DNA from: DATEEW01 sp035273665
GTDB taxonomy: Bacteria > Pseudomonadota > Gammaproteobacteria > Burkholderiales > SG8-39
Direction of reading: 5' to 3'
Length of the DNA: 27,744 nt
Assembly (NCBI GenBank): GCA_035273665.1
Contig: DATEOW010000076.1
Location: forward strand, 1 to 27,744
The position numbers and the translations under genes are program-made. This document shows positions 1 through 6,904 of the stretch, piece by piece (within the stretch, counting starts at the first letter, position 1; every line of letters begins with the position of its first letter). The notes under the pieces were generated by a model. That model saw only the letters and a program-made list of their open reading frames with translations, was not told the origin of the DNA and ran no database searches.

Positions 1-1
1 T

Positions 2-559
2 GCCCCGGTCTCCGGTGGCGAAGTCGGTGCAAAAGGCGCCACGCTGACCATCATGTGCGGCGGCAACGAAGAAGCCTTCAACAAGGTGAAGCCGCTATTC
101 GAGCTCATGGGCAAGAACATCACGCTCGTCGGCGGCAATGGCGACGGTCAAGTCACGAAAGTCGCGAATCAGATTATCGTTGCGCTGAACATTCAGGCAG
201 TGGGTGAAGCGCTGCTCTTCGCGTCGAAGAACGGTGCGGACCCCGCGAAAGTGCGGCAGGCGCTGATGGGGGGGTTCGCCAACTCGCGCATTTTGGAAGT
301 GCACGGCGAACGCATGATCAAGCGCACTTTCAATCCAGGCTTCCGCATCGAGTTGCATCAGAAGGACTTGAATCTCGCCTTGAATGGTGCCCGCGCCTTG
401 AGCATCAGCCTACCGGCCACCGCATTGGCGCAACAGCAATTCCAAGCGTGCGCCGCACATGGCGGGGCGGCTTGGGACCACAGCGCGATGGTGCGTGCAG
501 CGGAGATTTCGGCCAATCATGAAATCGGCAGCAAGGCCGGGTCGGAAAATCTCGGTTAA
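2..559 (+). CDS. glxR: 2-hydroxy-3-oxopropionate (tartronate semialdehyde) reductase, 3' part
   Basis: This is the C-terminal 185 residues of a beta-hydroxyacid dehydrogenase; the 5' end lies outside the window. The open frame starts at base 2 with A-P-V-S-G-G-E, the conserved substrate-binding motif of the family, so the first ATG (53) is internal. The catalytic Lys is in G-D-G-Q-V-T-K-V-A-N-Q (Lys at fragment residue 53), followed by the all-helical C-terminal domain with GFRIELHQKDLNLAL and the D-H-S-A motif near the end, closely resembling E. coli GarR/GlxR. Family members reduce tartronate semialdehyde to D-glycerate with NAD(P)H in glyoxylate or glycerate metabolism, in the cytosol. The missing N-terminus should hold the Rossmann fold. 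A related 3-hydroxyisobutyrate dehydrogenase is possible but fits the motifs less well. Confidence 0.88.
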   Translation, partial: APVSGGEVGAKGATLTIMCGGNEEAFNKVKPLFELMGKNITLVGGNGDGQVTKVANQIIVALNIQAVGEALLFASKNGADPAKVRQALMGGFANSRILEVHGERMIKRTFNPGFRIELHQKDLNLALNGARALSISLPATALAQQQFQACAAHGGAAWDHSAMVRAAEISANHEIGSKAGSENLG

Positions 560-578
560 AATGTCTATCTAAAATAAA

Positions 579-606
579 GAAGGCGGCCTTTGCGGCCGCC
601 TTTTTT
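579..606. terminator. Bidirectional intrinsic terminator between convergent genes
   Basis: A perfect GC-rich hairpin has arms GGCGGCC (582-588) and GGCCGCC (594-600) with a 5-nt loop. It extends by two A-T pairs and is followed on the plus strand by a run of six T (601-606). Read on the minus strand, the same stem is followed by a T-rich tract, complementary to the A-rich 571-581. It lies 20 nt after the reductase stop and 13 nt after the end of the convergent coiled-coil gene, so it can end both transcripts. Confidence 0.9.
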
Positions 607-618
607 ATTAGCGGCGTC

Positions 619-2553
619 TTAACGGGTTTGCAGTGCTTGGCGTGCTTCGCCGAGTATCTGTTTGGCGTGGCCTTGGAGGCGTTGTGCGTGAGCATGCGCG
701 GAGGCAGCGGCGAGCAGATCCGCGCGCTTTTTCATTTCTGCCGCACGGGTGAGACGGAGTTCCGCTTCCACTTTTACGCGTCTCGCACTGATCGATTCGA
801 GTAGCGCCTGCGCCTTGCTACGGGCGACTTCGGCAAAACCTTGTTCGATGACTGCGCTTTGCTCCGCTCTTTGTTTTAAATCCCGTTCGGCGAGAATGCG
901 TTGCTCGGCTTGTTCACGAACAGTCCGCTCGGCGATTGCGCGTGCATGCGCTTCGGCTTGCAGTTGCAGTTCGATGGCAGCACGTTGATGTGCTTCGCGA
1001 GCTGCGGCAGTCAAGCTGGCGACTTTTGCCGCAGCCGCTTTGACGACTCGCCGATCCGCATCCATCAGCCTTTGACGTGCCGCAATGGCGGACAGCACTG
1101 TTGCGGTTTTTTCATCGGCGACAAACGCTGCGTTCCGTTCGAGTTGTGCTGCTTCCCGAGCAGCGACCTCAAGTTTTTGCTCGGCTTCCACGCGCTGCTG
1201 TGCAGCTTGCTTGGCCAGTGCTTCGGCTTGGTGGCGCTCACGCGCTTGTTCGAGCGCTTTGTTCTCGGCGATCAGCCGCGCGGCACATTCCTCGGTCAAG
1301 CGTGTTTCCGCAGTCAGTCTTTCTTCGGCAATGGCGCGGAGCCGGCTTTCGCTTTGAATCCGTTCTTCCGCCGCCTGTATGGCTGTTGCGTCCGCTTCGG
1401 CACGTTCCCGAGCGATGCGAGTGGCCTCAGCCTCACTCTCGGCGAGTGCCATCGCACGTGCGGTGGCTTGTTGCTCGGCCGCGATCCGAGCCTCGGCGGT
1501 GCGGCGTGCCTGAAGGTCGGCGCGATTGCTCTCTGCAATGGCTTCTAACGCGGCTTGCTCAGTTTGGGTGCGCATTTGTGCATCGATCAACGCATCCGCT
1601 TCGACGGCTGCGCGCTTCGCTGCAACGGCTTGTGCCTGTTTTTCCGCTTCGGCACGCATTTGCGCCGCTGCGGCTGCTTTAGCTTCCGCCGCCGAACGCG
1701 ACTGAGCTTGTTCGAGCGCGTTTTGTTCTTCGTGCTCGCGTGCATTCAGTTGACGCGCCGCTTGACGTTCCGCTTCGGTGCGCGCTTCCGCGGTTTCTCG
1801 CAAGGCCGTTTCGGCGGCGATGCGAGCTTGTGCTGCTTGTTCGGCTGCTTGTTCTGCCGACAGACGCGCCTGCGCCTGCTGCTGCGCGCGTGTTTCCGCT
1901 TCGCTGCGGACGCGCGCTTGCAATGCGGCTTGCTGTTCCAGGGCCATGCGCGCGTCAACCACACGATTCAACTGTGCGCTTGCTTCGAGACGAGTGGCTT
2001 GTGCAATACGAATGGCTTCGTCTTTGGCCGCACTGCGCTTGGCAGCCTCAAGTGATTCCGCTTCAGTGTCAGCGCGTCCCCGAGCGGCGGCTTCTGCGGC
2101 AGCTTCGGCCTCGGCACGAGCCAGGGCAGTCTGTTTCGCTAAAGCTTCCGCCGCAGTGCGGGAAATTGCAGCGGCCTTGGCTGTTTCTTCCGCTGCAACA
2201 CGCTCAAGTGTCGCCCGCAAGGCGAAGCTTTCCGCGACGGCGCGAGCTTCCGCTTCTTCGAGCGCCTTCGCCTCTGCTTGGGCCAAGCTATCGCCTCCGC
2301 GAGCCGGTGGCGAGACGGAAGCTGCATAAGATGACAGCTGCGGGACGGGATTGGATTTGGCGACGAGGACGGCAGGGCGCGGCTGGCTGGCTTCGATCGC
2401 TCTAGCTAAAGCGGCGCGCTGCTCTTGCGCTAGGGCGCGCTCGGCTTGTTCGCGTTCCGCCCGTGCGACAGCTTCCTTGATGGAATCCATGGTCGGCAAA
2501 GCGGCTTCCTCGCCACACGCCTTCAAAAGCTCAACTGACTCGGAATGACCCAT
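619..2553 (-). CDS. Ala/Glu/Arg-rich helical protein built of 14-residue repeats, function unknown
   Basis: I do not recognise this 644-residue protein. It has no signal peptide or membrane segment, so it should be cytoplasmic. Residues 1-96 form a non-repetitive head, partly helical, with a Pro/Ser-rich linker around residues 57-85. Residues 97-642 fall without a single gap into 39 units of 14 residues, a heptad-compatible period suggesting one very long helix or coiled coil. The first 26 units are the most regular: Ala or Leu at position 1, Ala at 5, Arg at 8 (23 of 26), Ala at 11 and Glu at 12 (22 of 26). The last units are looser and Lys-rich. The start at 2553 has a GGAG 6 nt upstream. 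An in-frame ATG at 2589, adding 12 residues, has no ribosome site and is less likely. The composition recalls TolA's middle domain, but TolA's membrane anchor is absent. It lies 223 bp after spoT, so it may have its own promoter. Confidence 0.85.
   Translation of the reverse strand: MGHSESVELLKACGEEAALPTMDSIKEAVARAEREQAERALAQEQRAALARAIEASQPRPAVLVAKSNPVPQLSSYAASVSPPARGGDSLAQAEAKALEEAEARAVAESFALRATLERVAAEETAKAAAISRTAAEALAKQTALARAEAEAAAEAAARGRADTEAESLEAAKRSAAKDEAIRIAQATRLEASAQLNRVVDARMALEQQAALQARVRSEAETRAQQQAQARLSAEQAAEQAAQARIAAETALRETAEARTEAERQAARQLNAREHEEQNALEQAQSRSAAEAKAAAAAQMRAEAEKQAQAVAAKRAAVEADALIDAQMRTQTEQAALEAIAESNRADLQARRTAEARIAAEQQATARAMALAESEAEATRIARERAEADATAIQAAEERIQSESRLRAIAEERLTAETRLTEECAARLIAENKALEQARERHQAEALAKQAAQQRVEAEQKLEVAAREAAQLERNAAFVADEKTATVLSAIAARQRLMDADRRVVKAAAAKVASLTAAAREAHQRAAIELQLQAEAHARAIAERTVREQAEQRILAERDLKQRAEQSAVIEQGFAEVARSKAQALLESISARRVKVEAELRLTRAAEMKKRADLLAAASAHAHAQRLQGHAKQILGEARQALQTR
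628..2265 (-). repeat. 39 tandem 42-bp units encoding a 14-residue helical repeat
   Basis: Translated on the minus strand from 2265, the sequence divides into 39 consecutive 14-residue units with no insertion or deletion, ending two codons before the stop. The consensus is roughly A-x-x-x-A-x-A-R-x-x-A-E-x-x. The phase is checked by arithmetic: 96 head residues + 546 + 2 = 644. The 42-bp units are strongly diverged in DNA sequence, so this is an old protein-level repeat and not a recent tandem duplication. Confidence 0.85.
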
Positions 2554-2673
2554 GACCCGCTCCGACAACCCATTATTCGAGGGGGCCATTGTCGGCGCCG
2601 GCCGGGAAAACTAAAGCGGGAAAAGGGGGAAAAGCGCCGCCCATTTGCGGCCTTGGATGAAAGACGCCTGTTT

Positions 2674-2698
2674 GCCTTCGCGGAAGAATTCCGCAGGC
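2674..2698. other. Strong hairpin downstream of spoT
   Basis: The arms are GCCT + GCGGAA (2674-2677, 2680-2685) and TTCCGC + AGGC (2689-2698), giving ten base pairs with a two-base bulge and a GAA loop. It lies about 80 nt after the spoT stop and 120 nt before the coiled-coil gene start. Neither strand has a T-run after it, so it is not a classical terminator. It may stabilise or process the spoT 3' end. The rest of 2554-2776 shows nothing I can assign. Confidence 0.4.
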
Positions 2699-2776
2699 TC
2701 AGCAAATCTTTGCATGTGCTGTGCAGGTAGCGTGCTTGGAGCAGCTCGGCACCAAACGGGCCGGTAGTCGTGGTTC

Positions 2777-4894
2777 TTAGTCTTTGACCCGCGTCATGCG
2801 CACGACTTCAGGAATCCGCCGCAGGGATTTCATCACGCGCGCGAGATGGAGGCGGTTCTGCACTTGGACGGTGAAATGCATGGTGGTATAGATGCCGCGT
2901 TCCTCGTCCATGCTCACATTGTCGATGTTGGAGCCGGATTCTGCGATCGCAGCCGCAACCTTCGCCAAGACACCGCGCTGATTGGCCGCGACAACCCGAA
3001 TACCCACCTGGAAAAGTTTCCCGACTTCGGCATCCCATTCGACATCGATCCATTTGTCGGGATCGCTACGAGACTTCGCGCCGACGGGACAGTCGTGCGT
3101 GTGGATGACGAGTCCCTGTCCTTTTTTGATGAACCCAATAATCGGGTCCCCGGGAATCGGTCGACAACATTTCGCAAATTGAACCGCAATACCCTCTGAA
3201 CCGCGGATGACAATCGACCCCTGCTTGTTTTCGCCGGTTGCGTGTTCGTTCAAGGACAAAAGATGCCGCGCGACGATGGCAGCCAATCTTTTGCCTAGGC
3301 CGATGTCGGCCATGATGTCCTCGCGCGACTTCGAACTCGACTCTCGGATCAGCTTGTCCCAGCGTTCAGGCGTGATATCGAGCAGCGTCGTGCCCAAGCT
3401 TTTCAGCGCTTGGTTCAATAAACGCTCGCCGAGAGCGGTCGACTCTTCGAACTGCACGGTCTTGAGGAAGTGCCGGATTTGCGAGCGCGCTTTACTCGTG
3501 CGCACATAAGACAGCCACGCGGGATTCGGATGCGCATGTGATGCGGTGATGATTTCGACGCGGTCGCCGTTGCGTAATTCCGTTCGCAGCGGGACCAGTT
3601 CGAAATTCACTTTCGCGGCGACACAGCGGTTGCCGATGTCGGTGTGAACCGCATAGGCAAAATCGACGGGCGTGGCGCCGCGCGGCAAGGACATGATTTT
3701 GCCTTTAGGCGTGAAGACGTAGACCTCATCCGGGAAAAGATCGACTTTGACGTGCTCGAGAAACTCGGCTGGGTCGCCGCTTGCACTTTGAAGTTCGACC
3801 AGCGACTGCAGCCACTTGTGCGTGCGTTGCTGCACTTCGGACAGCGCATCATCATCTTCTTTATAAAGCCAGTGCGAAGCGACGCCGGTCTCGGCGATCC
3901 GGTGCATTTCCGTCGTGCGGACCTGTACTTCTACAGGCATCCCAAACGGGCCGATCAATGCCGTATGGAGCGACTGATACCCGTTGCCTTTCGGGATGGC
4001 GATGTAGTCTTTGAACTTGCCCGGCACGGGTTTATAGAGGCCATGCAGAACGCCAAGTGCGAGATAGCAGCCCGAGATGTCCTTGACGATGACGCGGAAG
4101 CCGTAAATGTCCAACACCTCCGAGAAGGACAGCGATTTCTCGAGCATCTTCTTGTAAATCGAATAGATGTGTTTCTCGCGCCCGGTAACGTTGGCCTCCA
4201 GGCCTGCGGCGGCGAGCTTTTGCTTAATCGATTCGAGAATCTTGTTCACCACTTCGCGGCGATTGCCGCGCGCGGCTTTCACCGCCTTTACGAGGGTGTT
4301 ATAGCGCAGGGGATAAAGATGTTTGAAAGCGAGTTCTTGAAGTTCCCGGAATAGTGCATCGAGTCCGAGGCGACTGGCGATGGGTGCATAAATTTCCATC
4401 GTCTCGCGCGCAATGCGCCGGCGCTTATCGGGGCGCACCGCGTCCAGGGTGCGCATGTTGTGCAGACGGTCCGCCAGCTTGATGAGGATGACGCGCACAT
4501 CGCGCGCCATGGCCAGCAACATCTTGCGAAAGTTCTCTGCTTGGGCATCTTGCTGCGTTTGAAACTCAAGCTTGTCGAGTTTGGATACCCCGTCTACAAG
4601 CTCGGCGACCGGTTTGCCGAAGCGTTCGCTGATGTCGGTGGTGGAAACATCGGTGTCCTCGACGACATCGTGCAGCAGCGCTGCAATCAGTGTCTGCGAA
4701 TCGAGTTGCCATTCCGAAAGGATTTCGGCGACGGCGATGGGATGAGAGATGTACGGCTCGCCGCTACTCCGGTACTGGCCCTGGTGCGCGGCATCGCTGA
4801 ACTGATAAGCCTCTTCGATCCGCGTGAGATCGGACGGTTTGAGATAAACCGCGAGGCTGTTTTTAAGGTGGCTGAGTTGGGGGAGCGCATTCAT
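2777..4894 (-). CDS. spoT: Bifunctional (p)ppGpp synthetase/hydrolase SpoT
   Basis: This 705-residue long RelA/SpoT homolog makes and degrades the stringent-response alarmone (p)ppGpp. The N-terminal HD hydrolase domain is intact: H51, H75-D76 in L-L-H-D-V-V-E-D, and D142 in A-D-R-L-H-N-M-R-T. The synthetase domain (about 240-345) keeps D262, the Y-Q-S-L-H-T motif (306-311) and E322 in E-V-Q-V-R-T. The motif at 293-296 is K-F-K-D, the R-x-K-D type of bifunctional enzymes and not the E-x-D-D of synthesis-only RelA. A TGS domain (about 385-450), the C-C-R-P-I-P-G-D motif and a C-terminal ACT domain (about 630-705) follow. The gene lies 97 nt after rpoZ in the yicC-gmk-rpoZ-spoT order. The ATG at 4894 has only a weak ribosome site but matches family N-termini. 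The gene could equally be named rel. Confidence 0.95.
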   Translation of the reverse strand: MNALPQLSHLKNSLAVYLKPSDLTRIEEAYQFSDAAHQGQYRSSGEPYISHPIAVAEILSEWQLDSQTLIAALLHDVVEDTDVSTTDISERFGKPVAELVDGVSKLDKLEFQTQQDAQAENFRKMLLAMARDVRVILIKLADRLHNMRTLDAVRPDKRRRIARETMEIYAPIASRLGLDALFRELQELAFKHLYPLRYNTLVKAVKAARGNRREVVNKILESIKQKLAAAGLEANVTGREKHIYSIYKKMLEKSLSFSEVLDIYGFRVIVKDISGCYLALGVLHGLYKPVPGKFKDYIAIPKGNGYQSLHTALIGPFGMPVEVQVRTTEMHRIAETGVASHWLYKEDDDALSEVQQRTHKWLQSLVELQSASGDPAEFLEHVKVDLFPDEVYVFTPKGKIMSLPRGATPVDFAYAVHTDIGNRCVAAKVNFELVPLRTELRNGDRVEIITASHAHPNPAWLSYVRTSKARSQIRHFLKTVQFEESTALGERLLNQALKSLGTTLLDITPERWDKLIRESSSKSREDIMADIGLGKRLAAIVARHLLSLNEHATGENKQGSIVIRGSEGIAVQFAKCCRPIPGDPIIGFIKKGQGLVIHTHDCPVGAKSRSDPDKWIDVEWDAEVGKLFQVGIRVVAANQRGVLAKVAAAIAESGSNIDNVSMDEERGIYTTMHFTVQVQNRLHLARVMKSLRRIPEVVRMTRVKD

Positions 4895-4991
4895 GCGGTG
4901 CTTCCCCGGGGGGCGCTACGGCGAATAAAACCGGGGCGGCGCCAGGCGGTAGCCCGGCCGCGGACAGATCGGTTGTATGGCCGCGCGTCGT

Positions 4992-5201
4992 TCAACTCTG
5001 ATGTACGCGACTCAGCATCTCAAGTCCGACTTGGCCTGTCGCCACTTCGCGTAAAGCGACAACCGTAGGCTTGTCGCGATTGGCCTCGACCTTCGGCGTG
5101 CCGCCTTGAGCCAGCTGGCGCGCACGGTAGGTCGCTGCGAGCGTCAACTGAAAACGGTTAGGGATAAGTTTGAGGCAATCATCGACGGTGATACGGGCCA
5201 T
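4992..5201 (-). CDS. rpoZ: RNA polymerase omega subunit
   Basis: This 69-residue protein has the typical omega N-terminus M-A-R-I-T-V-D-D-C-L, then N-R-F-Q-L-T-L-A-A-T-Y-R-A-R-Q-L, and a conserved helix with K-P-T-V-V-A-L-R-E. Omega binds the beta' subunit, helps RNA polymerase assemble, and forms part of one ppGpp-binding site in proteobacteria, which fits its place directly before spoT. The start has a good ribosome site (AAGGA, 8 nt upstream) that overlaps the end of gmk; only 4 nt separate the gmk stop from this ATG. The length is slightly short compared with E. coli omega (91), as is common in betaproteobacteria. Confidence 0.95.
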   Translation of the reverse strand: MARITVDDCLKLIPNRFQLTLAATYRARQLAQGGTPKVEANRDKPTVVALREVATGQVGLEMLSRVHQS

Positions 5202-5205
5202 GAGA

Positions 5206-5814
5206 TCAGTCCTTGGGATGAAATAAATCGGGGTAACGGGCGCTTTGGCGAGCCTGCGTCACACGCGCTGCTCGAACAACTGCCGCAATATCGCGGCGCG
5301 CCGCATCGAAGTCTTTGTTAATAATAACATAATCGAACTCTGCCGCGTGGCTGATTTCCTCCCGAGCGGCGGCGACTCGCCGCGCGATCACTTCTTCGCT
5401 GTCCTGTGCGCGGTGAATCAGTCGACGCTCTAGCTCGTCCAGGGAAGGCGGGAGGAGAAAAATGCTGATTGCATCTGGAAAGAGCCGCCGTACTTGCTGC
5501 GCCCCCTGCCAATCGATCTCAAGCACGACATCGTGTCCGGCAGCCCGGATGTCGGCGATTTGTTTCTGCGAGGTTGCATACCAATTGCCATGAACCTCGG
5601 CGCTTTCGAGGAAGTCGCCGGCTTCCAGCATGCGCTGGAAGCTTGCGCGGTCGACGAAGTGATATTCACGTCCGTTTACCTCGCCTGGGCGCGGCGTGCG
5701 CGTCGTGTATGAAACGGATAGCACCAGATCGGGATCTTCTGCCAGCAGCGCCTTCACCAGTGTCGATTTACCCGCCCCCGAGGGCGCCGCAACGATAAAC
5801 AACAGGCCGTTCAA
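5206..5814 (-). CDS. gmk: Guanylate kinase
   Basis: Gmk phosphorylates GMP or dGMP to the diphosphate with ATP, in the cytosol. The P-loop A-P-S-G-A-G-K-S-T is at residues 10-18, followed by the GMP-binding segment S-Y-T-T-R-T-P-R-P-G-E and Y-H-F-V. The start needs care. I choose the TTG at 5814, because GGAG lies 7 nt upstream and the protein then begins M-N-G-L-L-F-I-V-A-A-P-S-G, as in most Gmk proteins (202 residues). In-frame alternatives at 5832 (ATG) and 5865 (TTG) add 6 and 17 non-conserved residues and have no ribosome site. The gene ends 4 nt before rpoZ, so the two are probably cotranslated. Confidence 0.93.
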   Translation of the reverse strand: MNGLLFIVAAPSGAGKSTLVKALLAEDPDLVLSVSYTTRTPRPGEVNGREYHFVDRASFQRMLEAGDFLESAEVHGNWYATSQKQIADIRAAGHDVVLEIDWQGAQQVRRLFPDAISIFLLPPSLDELERRLIHRAQDSEEVIARRVAAAREEISHAAEFDYVIINKDFDAARRDIAAVVRAARVTQARQSARYPDLFHPKD

Positions 5815-5878
5815 ACAAATACTCCAAGTCATCAAAAAACGAAGTTGACTCGCTTTGCGAGCCAAAGGCGAGCTTACT
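5815..5878 (-). other. yicC-gmk spacer with hairpin and T-run
   Basis: On the minus strand a 7-bp stem (GGCTCGC/GCGAGTC, AAA loop, including one G-U pair) lies at about 5847-5863. A run of six T begins 8 nt after the stem. The distance is longer than in a classical terminator, so at best this is a weak attenuator trimming transcription between yicC and gmk. It also contains the ribosome site of the gmk TTG start. Confidence 0.3.
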
Positions 5879-6745
5879 TTATTCCAAGTTTTGCACTTGT
5901 TCGCGCATCTGCTCGACCATTAACTTGAAATCGAGGACAGCGGCGGACAACTCCTTGGAAACGGACTTGGAACCGAGCGTGTTCGTCTCGCGGTTGAGCT
6001 CTTGCATCAGAAAATCGAGCCGCTTGCCCACGGCGCCGCCGCTTTTGAGTACGCGATCCACTTCGTCCAGATGCGTGCTCAGACGCGATAGTTCCTCAGC
6101 GATATCGATACGCACCCCGAATACGGCGACTTCCTGACGGATGCGTTCTTCCTCACCGCTACTCATCACTTCACGCAACTTTGTCGCGAGCTTTTCTTGA
6201 TAGGCGGCAAGCGCCTGGGGAATCACCGGCTCCAATTCTTTCAGCCTGCCACGAATGCCTGCGACGCGTTCGCGGATCATCTCCGCCAGTTTTTCGCCCT
6301 CGCGTGCCCGGGCTGCAATCAAATCCCGTAAAGCCTCTTTGGCGGCGTCCAGAGCCGCGTTGCGCATCGCTTCGCCCGCATTGGCGTCGTCGGCGAGCAC
6401 GCCGGGCCAATGCAGTACATCGACGATTCGCAGCGGTTGTGCATCGGGGATAGCGGCGCGAACGCTTTCGGACAAGTGCGCGAGACGTTGAAGAACCTGT
6501 TGATCCATCTGCGGCTGCGTCTGCGCCAACGATGCGGCGCTAAAGCCAAGACGGCAATCGATCTTGCCGCGGGAGAGTTGGGCGCCGATCAATTCACGGA
6601 GCGCCGGTTCAACCGTGCGCAGATCGTCCGCAATGCGGAATTGCAAATCGAGGAAGCGGCTATTGACGCTGCGCATCTCCAGCGCAAGCGTGCCTTGCGG
6701 CAACTCGCGCGTAACGGCGGCGTAACCGGTCATACTGTGGATCAT
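5879..6745 (-). CDS. yicC: YicC family endoribonuclease
   Basis: This 288-residue protein begins M-I-H-S-M-T-G-Y-A, the standard YicC N-terminus, continues with E-M-R-S-V-N-S-R-F-L-D, and ends with the conserved C-terminal DUF1732 block containing M-Q-E-L-N-R-E-T-N-T-L-G-S-K-S. YicC proteins are cytosolic and are reported to be endoribonucleases acting on RNA, including small RNA turnover; the precise role here is inferred from the family. It is the first gene of the minus-strand block that continues into gmk, rpoZ and spoT. The ATG at 6745 is preceded by CCTCCT, not by a ribosome site. M5 is an alternative start but lacks one too. Confidence 0.92.
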   Translation of the reverse strand: MIHSMTGYAAVTRELPQGTLALEMRSVNSRFLDLQFRIADDLRTVEPALRELIGAQLSRGKIDCRLGFSAASLAQTQPQMDQQVLQRLAHLSESVRAAIPDAQPLRIVDVLHWPGVLADDANAGEAMRNAALDAAKEALRDLIAARAREGEKLAEMIRERVAGIRGRLKELEPVIPQALAAYQEKLATKLREVMSSGEEERIRQEVAVFGVRIDIAEELSRLSTHLDEVDRVLKSGGAVGKRLDFLMQELNRETNTLGSKSVSKELSAAVLDFKLMVEQMREQVQNLE

Positions 6746-6904
6746 AGGAGGTCTCGGAAGAGTCCCGCTCGCGGTTTAAACCGTATTTCGGGCGAGAGAT
6801 CGCAAAAAATACTGCTTTATGCAGTGAATTCTTTACTTTAGCCAGTCAAACACAGACAATCTGGCGCGCTAAAACCATATCTTTATATCACATAAACGCG
6901 CCTC
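6746..6904. promoter_or_regulatory. Divergent intergenic region of yicC and the kinase operon
   Basis: This AT-rich 159-bp gap separates two diverging operons, so it should hold a promoter for each. On the plus strand the best candidate for the kinase operon is TTTACT (6832-6837), a 17-bp spacer and GACAAT (6855-6860), leaving a leader of about 38 nt. On the minus strand I see a TTGACT (6849-6844) but no matching -10 element. A small hairpin (ACTGC/GCAGT, 6811-6825) is followed on the minus strand by ATTTTTT, in the yicC leader. Confidence 0.4.

Noticed and set aside
628..2265. CRISPR-like or satellite DNA repeat suggested by the 42-bp period
   Set aside because: The units are not conserved at the DNA level and there is no repeat/spacer alternation. 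The period is in the protein.
749..2548. Several plus-strand open frames of 60-220 residues opposite the repeat-protein gene
   Set aside because: They arise because Ala/Glu/Arg codons rarely create stops on the opposite strand. Their products are Ser/Ala/Cys/Arg-rich, low in complexity, overlap each other and match nothing.
3644..4354. 236-residue plus-strand frame antisense to spoT
   Set aside because: It lies wholly inside conserved spoT coding sequence, and its product shows no recognisable motif.
6746..6752. Perfect AGGAGGT on the plus strand just outside the yicC start
   Set aside because: No start codon with a usable frame follows at the right distance. On the mRNA of yicC it reads as the complement.
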